Shown here one piece after another: positions 36,826 to 43,284 of a DNA stretch of 43,284 nucleotides. Position 1 is the stretch's first letter; each line of letters starts with the position of its first letter. This stretch comes from Acinetobacter baumannii (lineage in GTDB: Bacteria; Pseudomonadota; Gammaproteobacteria; Pseudomonadales; Moraxellaceae): the NCBI RefSeq assembly GCF_016508585.1, contig NZ_JADVOP010000034.1:1-43284 (forward strand), written 5' to 3'. The position numbers and the translations under genes were made by a program. The notes beneath the pieces were generated by a model that was given only the letters and a program-made list of their open reading frames with translations, made no database searches and was not told the origin of the DNA.

Positions 36826-37407
36826 ATGAATAGTGAAGCAATGCCAGTGGTACAAACCATTGAAACACCCGATTGCAGAGCATTATTTTTAGGCTTTATG
36901 AAGCTTGGTTTAATGGGCTTTGGTGGCGTACTTCCACTGGCCCATCGTTTAATTGTTGAAGACCAAAAATGGCTGACAGCTGAAAAATTTACAGATTTAC
37001 TCGGTGTCTGCCAAATTCTGCCGGGGGGTAATATTGTCAATATGGCTGTCGCAATTGGTTATGATTTTGCAGGCATCAAAGGTGCAATCAGTGCTGTGGT
37101 CGGATTGATGTTGGCACCGACAGTGATCGTGATTTCACTGTATCAAATCTATGTCAATTTCCAAGAGATTGTCTTTGTTCGCCACATGATCCAAGGTTTA
37201 GCGGCGGCGGCGGCAGGTTTACTGTTTGCCACGGGGTTTAAAATGCTAAAACCGATTATGAAAAGCAAACTAACCTATTTCACCATCTTTCTGACTGTTG
37301 TTTTCATGTTACTGGTCAAACTGCCTTTGGCATTCACACTGTTGATTTTAGTCACGGTAAATATGGCAGTTTTAGCATTTAAACAGCGTAGATTCACTCA
37401 GGAGTAA
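36826..37407 (+). CDS. Chromate transporter, N-terminal half (split ChrA)
   Basis: This 193-residue protein is a single ChrA (PF02417) domain with about six membrane helices. The family signature is visible as 'GFGGVLPLAHR', then 'LTAEKFTDLLGVCQILPGGN'. ChrA proteins move chromate or related oxyanions out of the cell, but many homologues have unproven substrates. It is followed after 6 bases by the second half, so the two probably form a heterodimer, as in the short-chain (SCHR) ChrA pairs. AGAGG precedes the ATG. Confidence 0.9.
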   Translation: MNSEAMPVVQTIETPDCRALFLGFMKLGLMGFGGVLPLAHRLIVEDQKWLTAEKFTDLLGVCQILPGGNIVNMAVAIGYDFAGIKGAISAVVGLMLAPTVIVISLYQIYVNFQEIVFVRHMIQGLAAAAAGLLFATGFKMLKPIMKSKLTYFTIFLTVVFMLLVKLPLAFTLLILVTVNMAVLAFKQRRFTQE

Positions 37408-37413
37408 AACAAA

Positions 37414-37932
37414 ATGTATGTCCTTATCGCACTCACTTTAGTTTTTACTCAATTGTCATTACTGGCATTTGGCGGTGGAAATGCCATCTTGCCAGAAATG
37501 CAACATCAAGTGGTGGTGGTTCATCAGTGGATGACTGCTGAACAATTCAGTTCTATGTTTGCAATGGCACAGGCTGCACCCGGTCCCAACATGATGATTG
37601 TGCCGTTGGTCGGCTGGCATGTTGCAGGACCCATGGGATTGCTTGTTACATCTTTTGCCAAATTCGGACCTTCTTCAATTATCACTGTCTATGCCCTGAA
37701 ATTTTGGAATAATTTTAAAAGCCATCCATTACGTGTGAGATTTGAAAAAGCATTAAAGCCCATTACTGTTGGTTTAGTGCTCGTCAGTGCATGGATTATT
37801 GCCCAAGCCTCCGCACAAAATATTTTACTGATCGCAATCGTTGTCCTTACCGTGCTACTCAGCGTATTTAAAAATGTGCATCCCGTATGGTTAATGTTGA
37901 TTGGTGCAGGAACAGGTGTACTGATTCTGTAG
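37414..37932 (+). CDS. Chromate transporter, C-terminal half (split ChrA)
   Basis: This 172-residue single ChrA domain has 'LAFGGGNAILPEM', then 'MTAEQFSSMFAMAQAAPGPN', and four to five membrane helices. It is paired with the gene just upstream, with opposite predicted topology expected from the family. No separate promoter is seen; the two are one transcript under the divergent LysR regulator. Confidence 0.9.
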   Translation: MYVLIALTLVFTQLSLLAFGGGNAILPEMQHQVVVVHQWMTAEQFSSMFAMAQAAPGPNMMIVPLVGWHVAGPMGLLVTSFAKFGPSSIITVYALKFWNNFKSHPLRVRFEKALKPITVGLVLVSAWIIAQASAQNILLIAIVVLTVLLSVFKNVHPVWLMLIGAGTGVLIL

Positions 37933-38021
37933 TCACGTTACTATTAGGTTTAACTTTCTTCAACTGAACTTGGAAATCTCGATTTCTATAAAATGCAACG
38001 CTTATAAAACACATCGCTAAT

Positions 38022-38052
38022 AAAACCCAAATCCCCTTTAAAGAGGATTTGG
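38022..38052 (-). terminator. Terminator downstream of the secreted hypothetical gene
   Basis: CCAAATCC / GGATTTGG arms enclose an inner palindrome CTTTAAAG. On the minus strand a G-T4 tail follows, so it ends the gene at 38072. It may also stop the plus-strand chromate transporter transcript. Confidence 0.65.
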
Positions 38053-38071
38053 TGAATGAATTGAATGCAAA

Positions 38072-38545
38072 TTACTGCTGGTTTTCTAGATCTCGTTCAC
38101 GACAGGAAAGTTCATAATATTGTGCTTTTGGCAGTTGTTTCAGCTTATAATAATAGTAGTCTGTACTGCTTCGATCCATTTCAGTCAATGAACATTGATT
38201 GGCTTTTGCAAATTGAGTTAATTGTTTTAAATCTGTATTTTTTGCGACAAGTGCTCCCCAGCCCTCACTTACACAACATCCTGCATATTTAGACATATAC
38301 TCATCTGAAACCAAAACGACAGTTTGCCCCATAAAATTTAAGGGTTTCTTGAGTCGATATACATCATTGTAATCATATCTAGAAACTTCTGCCTTTTTAT
38401 TGATCAGTCCATCTTTGAACATTTTCTTAAAGCTTGGAAATTGTGAAGATGCCTCCCCCATTCCCCGATACACTGTTTGTTGCGCCGCAGCATGATTTAC
38501 TGTTGCTGCAAACACTAAACCAATACCCAAAAGATACTTTTTCAT
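38072..38545 (-). CDS. Secreted/periplasmic hypothetical protein
   Basis: This 157-residue protein starts at the ATG at 38545 with AAGGA upstream, and has a signal peptide ending near 'NHAAA'. The mature protein contains an adjacent cysteine pair ('AGCCVSEG') and two further cysteines ('ANQCSLTE', 'ELSCRERD'), pointing to disulphides. Aromatic runs 'DYYYYKL' occur near the end. No family is recognised. It converges on the chromate transporter genes. Confidence 0.75.
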   Translation of the reverse strand: MKKYLLGIGLVFAATVNHAAAQQTVYRGMGEASSQFPSFKKMFKDGLINKKAEVSRYDYNDVYRLKKPLNFMGQTVVLVSDEYMSKYAGCCVSEGWGALVAKNTDLKQLTQFAKANQCSLTEMDRSSTDYYYYKLKQLPKAQYYELSCRERDLENQQ

Positions 38546-38798
38546 ATTTTTCCTTTTTAATCCTGTATTCATCACTTTTAAAATAAGTCGGCGACTTCTT
38601 CCTGTTGTGGATTGAGCTTCAAGCGTTGTTTTCTCAAGCTGAAAAGTATTGCTTTAGAATAAGAAATTTGCATATCTATTTATTACAACGTTCTCAATAA
38701 AATTAAGACTAAAGCCGTATAAATTCAACTTAAAACTGCAATCTGAGCATGTTATTTTACCTGAAAGGATAACTATTTTTTGAACAGCAGGTGAAAAA

Positions 38799-39377
38799 AT
38801 GTCTAAACAAATTTTGATGTTAGTCGGTGATTATGCTGAAGATTATGAAACCATGGTGCCTTTCCAATTCCTTACAGGATTAGGTTATACCGTCCATGCA
38901 GTCTGCCCAGACAAGAAAAATGGTGACAGTATAGCCACGGCAATCCATGATTTTGAAGGTGAACAAACCTATAGTGAAAAACGTGGTCATAACTTTGCAA
39001 TTAACTATGATTTTGACCAAGTTGATGTGCAAAATTATATCGGCTTGATCATTCCTGGTGGTCGTGCGCCTGAGTATTTGCGAATGAATGCACGTGTTGT
39101 TGAAATTGTGCGTGAATTCGATACTGTAAAGAAACCGATTGCCGCAGTCTGTCATGGCGCACAGCTACTGGCTGCCGCTGATGTATTAAAAGGTCGTCTA
39201 TGTTCTGCCTACCCTGCTTGTGCTGCTGAAGTTAAACTCGCAGGTGGTCAATATGCAGATATAGATGTTACTGAAGCCGTGACTGACGGTCATTTGGTGA
39301 CTGCGCCTGCATGGCCTGCACATCCGGCTTGGTTAGCACAATTTATTAAAGTTCTTGGCGCCACCATCACTTTATAA
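38799..39377 (+). CDS. DJ-1/PfpI-family protein
   Basis: This 192-residue class I glutamine amidotransferase-like fold has the nucleophile elbow '[10 protein letters not shown]' with Cys118, and the conserved acidic residue near Glu17 in 'EDYETMVP'. '[15 protein letters not shown]' is typical of the PfpI/YhbO branch. Members act as chaperones, glyoxalases or deglycases against carbonyl stress; which applies here is not decidable. The gene stands alone, and the ATG follows AGGTG. Confidence 0.93.
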   Translation: MSKQILMLVGDYAEDYETMVPFQFLTGLGYTVHAVCPDKKNGDSIATAIHDFEGEQTYSEKRGHNFAINYDFDQVDVQNYIGLIIPGGRAPEYLRMNARVVEIVREFDTVKKPIAAVCHGAQLLAAADVLKGRLCSAYPACAAEVKLAGGQYADIDVTEAVTDGHLVTAPAWPAHPAWLAQFIKVLGATITL

Positions 39378-39557
39378 CCTGAACAGCTAGATTTTGCATG
39401 CAAGTCAAAATCTAGCTCTAATCTTGATAAATATTCTTTAGATTACATATCAATACATTACAGCGACGCTTTTTAATTTAAATTTCAGCCTACAGGTCTT
39501 CATTTATGTCATGATGAATGAATGAGTTTTTAGTCAAACGACAGGTTAATTTAAAAA

Positions 39558-39746
39558 ATGGAAATCATTGAATTACTTCAACCCGTTACATTAACGAAAG
39601 AAAATTTACGTCCAATTACCATTGAAGCCGGGACACTGTTAAAAGTTCTCATGGTTAACCCATCTTCTTATCTGGTGGGTGATGAGTCGGGAACCTCTTT
39701 TTTAATCAATTTTGATGAAGAAAATCTGCAATGGAAAAAAATTTAG
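39558..39746 (+). CDS. Small 62-residue protein, unknown function
   Basis: This short soluble protein alternates hydrophobic strands and charged turns ('TIEAGTLLKVLMVNPSSYLV' then 'GDESGTSFLINFDEENLQW'), giving a small beta-barrel look. The composition is ordinary for a protein and the stop is well defined, so it is probably real. There is no recognised family and no operon partner. The start lacks a strong ribosome site. Confidence 0.6.
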   Translation: MEIIELLQPVTLTKENLRPITIEAGTLLKVLMVNPSSYLVGDESGTSFLINFDEENLQWKKI

Positions 39747-39826
39747 CCTCTTGATGAACGCGTTAACATTGATTGCTCTATTTCATTCAAACTTGAAGTA
39801 TTTATTTCAAGGAAGCGTTCTAAGAA

Positions 39827-39852
39827 CTTATATTCGACATCCAGAATATAAG
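39827..39852. repeat. Inverted repeat between a small gene and the LysR gene
   Basis: CTTATATTC (39827-39835) and GAATATAAG (39844-39852) form a perfect 9-bp hairpin with an 8-base loop, preceded by a small palindrome GTTCTAAGAAC. No T run follows, so it is a weak terminator at best, placed between convergent genes. Confidence 0.5.
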
Positions 39853-39888
39853 AACGTTTCCATACAGTCATTCATCAATTGAGATGAT

Positions 39889-40860
<972 letters not shown>

Positions 40861-40924
40861 CTAGTTAAAGATATTACATTAATTTAGGGTATATAAATAG
40901 CTTAATACTTAAGAAATTCGCAAC

Positions 40925-42034
40925 ATGTATAAGTCCATTGAAACACTCTTAGTCGAGATCCCCACCATTCGCCCTCATAAGATGGCGGTTGCGACGATGC
41001 AAACACAAACTTTGGTGCTGATTAAAATCACCACTGAAGATGGTTTCACTGGCTGGGGGGAAGCGACCACGATCGGTGGTTTAGGTTATGGTGAAGAGAG
41101 TCCTGAAAGTGTTAAAACCAATATAGACACTTATTTTGCACCCTTGCTCAAGACCTTATCTGGATTGAATATTGCGCAGACGATGCAAATCATTCAACGC
41201 AATATTAATGGTAACCGTTTTGCCAAATGTGCGATTCAAACTGCATTACTGGACATTCAGTCCCAACGTTTGGGTATCCCTGTCAGTGAGTTGTTGGGTG
41301 GTCGTTTACGTGACAGTATTTCTGTCTTATGGGTATTGGCTTCGGGTGATACGGAAAAAGATATTGCTGAAGCCAAGAAAATGATTGCCGCTAAACGTCA
41401 TAACATTTTCAAGTTAAAAATTGGTTCACGACCTTTGCAACAGGATGTCGAACATGTTTTGGCAATTAAGCAAGCTTTGGGCGATGAGATTTCAATTCGA
41501 GTCGATGTCAATCGGGCGTGGTCTGAATTAACCGCAATTAAAGGCATCAAAATGCTCCAAGATGGCGGAATCGATCTGATTGAACAGCCTTGTGCAATTC
41601 AGAATATTGATGCCATGCAGCGCCTAACGGGAAAGTTTGATATTGCGATTATGGCAGACGAGTCCTTGATGGGACCGCAAAGTGCTTATGAACTGGCTAA
41701 ACGCAATGCAGCATCCGTCTTTGCAGTGAAAGTGGCTCAATCAGGAGGCTTAACCGAAGCATGTGAAGTTGGAAAACTGGCAAACCTCGCAGGTATAGAC
41801 CTCTATGGTGGCACGATGCTTGAGGGACCTGTAGGCACCATCGCATCTGCACATGTTTTTTCCACATTCAGCAACTTAGCTTATGGCACTGAACTATTTG
41901 GTCCTTTACTGCTGACAGAACAAATTTTAAAAACACCACTTCAATATGAAAATTTTGAGCTGAAAATTCCAACAGCTTCTGGATTGGGTATTGAACTGGA
42001 TGAAAACAAAATTGACCACTTGCGTCGTAAATAA
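40925..42034 (+). CDS. catB: Muconate cycloisomerase
   Basis: CatB converts cis,cis-muconate to muconolactone, the second step of catechol ortho-cleavage, in the cytosol. The 369-residue enolase-superfamily protein has the K-x-K motif (Lys163 and catalytic Lys165), metal ligands Asp194, Glu220 and Asp245, and general acid/base Lys269 in 'VFAVKVAQSGG'. These match the Pseudomonas CatB residues with a constant offset of four. It heads catB-catC-catA and is divergent from the LysR regulator. Confidence 0.96.
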   Translation: MYKSIETLLVEIPTIRPHKMAVATMQTQTLVLIKITTEDGFTGWGEATTIGGLGYGEESPESVKTNIDTYFAPLLKTLSGLNIAQTMQIIQRNINGNRFAKCAIQTALLDIQSQRLGIPVSELLGGRLRDSISVLWVLASGDTEKDIAEAKKMIAAKRHNIFKLKIGSRPLQQDVEHVLAIKQALGDEISIRVDVNRAWSELTAIKGIKMLQDGGIDLIEQPCAIQNIDAMQRLTGKFDIAIMADESLMGPQSAYELAKRNAASVFAVKVAQSGGLTEACEVGKLANLAGIDLYGGTMLEGPVGTIASAHVFSTFSNLAYGTELFGPLLLTEQILKTPLQYENFELKIPTASGLGIELDENKIDHLRRK

Positions 42035-42048
42035 TTCAAGGAGTTCGC

Positions 42049-42339
42049 ATGCTTTACCAAGTCAGAATGGATGTAAATATCCCATTGGATATGCCTATTG
42101 AAAAAGCCAATGAAATAAAAGCTGTTGAAAAAGCATATTCACAGGATTTACAACGTCAAGGAAAGTGGCGTCATATTTGGCGCATCACAGGTCAATATTC
42201 AAATATCAGTATTTTTGATGTTGAGAGTAATGAAGAACTGCACAGTATTTTACAAGGTCTCCCGCTGTATCCATACATGAATATCGAAGTGATGGCTTTA
42301 AATCGTCATCCCTCATCTATTCGTGAAGATGACAGCTGA
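42049..42339 (+). CDS. catC: Muconolactone delta-isomerase
   Basis: CatC isomerises muconolactone to the beta-ketoadipate enol-lactone. The 96-residue length is exact for the family, with the characteristic start 'MLYQVRMDVNIP', 'KWRHIWRITGQYSNISIFDV' and 'LPLYPYMNIEVMALNRHPSS'. It lies 14 bases after catB behind AAGGAG and is certainly co-transcribed with it. Confidence 0.96.
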   Translation: MLYQVRMDVNIPLDMPIEKANEIKAVEKAYSQDLQRQGKWRHIWRITGQYSNISIFDVESNEELHSILQGLPLYPYMNIEVMALNRHPSSIREDDS

Positions 42340-42494
42340 ACCATATAGATCGTTTATTTTTTAAATCGTCGTAATTAACAAGGACTGTGGTGCGCAATGG
42401 AGCAAGCAAAGCTGTTGGTTTAAATATTTCATTCATCAACCATGAGTAAGCAAAGCAAGCCACGTAAAACCTTTCATACTTCAGGAGAATCAGT
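42340..42494 (+). other. catC-catA intergenic region with a possible 18-residue leader
   Basis: A short frame, ATG 42442 to TGA 42498 ('MSKQSKPRKTFHTSGESV'), overlaps the catA ATG as ATGA. It has no ribosome site of its own. It could be a translationally coupled leader or simply chance. CAGGAG precedes the catA ATG. Confidence 0.25.
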
Positions 42495-42860
42495 ATGAAC
42501 CGCCAAGAAATAGATAAATTAGTTCAACAAATGAATGTAGACACTGCAACAGGTGAAGTAAATCCACGTGTTCAGCAAATTGTCGTTCGATTGCTCGGAG
42601 ATTTATTCCAGGCTATTGAGGACCTGGATATTTCCCAAACTGAACTTTGGAAGGGTTTAGAGTATTTTACCGATGCAGGACAGGCCAACGAACTGGGGCT
42701 TCTTGCAGCAGGTCTGGGTCTAGAGCACTATTTGGATTTACGTGCCGATGAAGCAGATGCGAAAGCAGGTATTACAGGTGGAACACCAAGAACGATTGAA
42801 GGTCCTCTATATGTCGCAGGCGCACCTGAATCTGTCGGCTTTGCCCGTATGGATGATGGA
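42495..42860 (+). pseudogene. catA: Catechol 1,2-dioxygenase, 5' fragment cut at a phage junction
   Basis: The first 122 codons are a normal CatA N-terminus: the helical dimer/lipid-binding domain, then 'TGGTPRTIEGPLYVAGAPES' and 'VGFARMDDG'. After codon 122 the match stops; the frame runs on for six foreign codons to a stop codon at 42879-42881. A full CatA has about 310 residues, and the four iron ligands (two Tyr, two His) all lie in the lost part, so this copy is inactive. The sequence beyond about 42860 belongs to a phage gene on the other strand. Either the gene was broken by a rearrangement or the assembly is chimeric here. Without CatA, CatB and CatC would have no muconate from this locus. 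Confidence 0.9.
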
Positions 42861-43007
42861 TGGTTCATCTTTATCGTTTAACGCTTCGCCACCTGTCAAA
42901 AACCATGTGACATAAGGATAAGTAACTTCCTCGGGCGCAAGATCACGATAAATTCGATCAGCTACAAGGGTATTTTCTACACTCAGCACATTAAAAATAG
43001 GAATCAT
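42861..43007 (-). pseudogene. Phage DUF3168-type tail protein, truncated at its 3' end
   Basis: From ATG 43007 the minus strand reads 'MIPIFNVLSVENTLVADRIY' and 'APEEVTYPYVTWFLTGGEAL', the N-terminal half of DUF3168 tail-completion proteins ('P.I...L......vt.riy......vt.PYV.w....'). After about 'NDKDEP' the frame enters antisense catA sequence and stops at 42807-42809. About half of the usual 120-130 residues are real phage sequence. It overlaps the upstream HK97-gp10-like gene by four bases, the ordinary packing of siphovirus tail modules. Confidence 0.75.
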
Positions 43008-43284
43008 AACTTAGCCAACTCCTTATCGATTTCAGTGCTAAAAATGCCCGCAAAATTGTTGGTAATGGTATTTACATTGTTTTGCAATGATGGACGCATA
43101 AATGGACGAGCAATCATATTCTGAGTGCCGAATTCCAGAAATCGCCAATAAAAAGTATCTCCACCAGGGTTTTGTTTATCCCCATCAGTTTTATATTTTT
43201 TACCTGCTAATCCTTTTCGTACATTATCTTTAGATTTCACATAAGACTTTGCACCACCACGAATGCCGACTTTCATCATAACGT
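43004..43284 (-). CDS. HK97-gp10-like phage protein, 5' end outside the window
   Basis: About 90 residues are visible. 'TFYWRFLEFGTQNMIARPFM' and 'RPSLQNN' form the conserved C-terminal block of HK97 gp10-like (head-tail joining/tail component) proteins. The in-frame ATG pair at 43277-43279 and 43274-43276 sits where the family has an internal strand ('VKVGIRGG'), and the frame stays open to the window edge, so the true start is probably beyond the edge. It precedes the DUF3168 gene, as in many siphoviruses. Confidence 0.75.
   Translation of the reverse strand, partial: VMMKVGIRGGAKSYVKSKDNVRKGLAGKKYKTDGDKQNPGGDTFYWRFLEFGTQNMIARPFMRPSLQNNVNTITNNFAGIFSTEIDKELAKL

Noticed and set aside
42807..43284. 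Right end of the window as a normal prophage att junction
   Set aside because: The phage sequence at the junction is the inside of a tail gene, with no integrase or att repeat; a rearrangement or chimera fits better.

Overview
The window looks like an Acinetobacter chromosome (moderately AT-rich gammaproteobacterium). The best pointers are a WS/DGAT wax-ester synthase very like AtfA of A. baylyi, a LysR-catB-catC-catA catechol cluster with a CatM/BenM-type ATAC-N7-GTAT operator, and the order rng-maf-mreD-mreC-mreB with gatCAB divergent. The identification comes from reading protein sequences, not from a search.

Layout. 1-2.6 kb is a low-GC type VI secretion cargo cassette: two tandem PAAR-type spike genes, a putative effector with a caspase/CHAT-like His...HG-Cys pattern, a small three-helix membrane protein placed as its immunity gene, and a frameshifted LprI-like lysozyme-inhibitor gene. 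2.6-12 kb is core: ppk1, mtgA, a rhomboid protease, the ybbP-ybbA-type ABC exporter divergent from tesA, and an MFS transporter. 12-13.3 kb is a patchy zone with a decayed gene, then an HxlR regulator divergent from a 4-OT-like tautomerase with a clear inverted repeat between them. 13.43-15.65 kb is a small islet (hypothetical gene, inovirus-like lipoprotein gene, N-terminal integrase stub) bounded by a nearly perfect 26-bp direct repeat that is also a terminator; it sits just downstream of thrH.

16.5-28.4 kb is core again: an exported TPR-like protein, cysH (APS-reductase type), the wax-ester synthase, a 57-codon small gene, rng-maf-mreDCB, and gatC-gatA-gatB. 28.4-35.6 kb carries a TetR regulator divergent from a PF10118 metal-dependent hydrolase, a DinB-family protein, several exported or membrane proteins of unknown role, and an M13 metallopeptidase. 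35.7-39.9 kb has a LysR regulator divergent from a split chromate transporter, a secreted hypothetical protein, a DJ-1/PfpI protein and a 62-residue protein.

39.9-42.9 kb is the catechol branch of the beta-ketoadipate pathway: LysR (CatM/BenM-like), catB, catC and the first 122 codons of catA. catA then runs directly into the interior of a phage tail gene on the opposite strand, followed by an HK97-gp10-like gene that leaves the window. This is a rearrangement or assembly junction, not a normal prophage end. The points most worth following up are the T6SS effector/immunity pair, the terminator-repeat-bounded islet, the matching operators of the two LysR loci, and the catA-phage junction. I saw no rRNA or tRNA genes, CRISPR array or insertion sequence.
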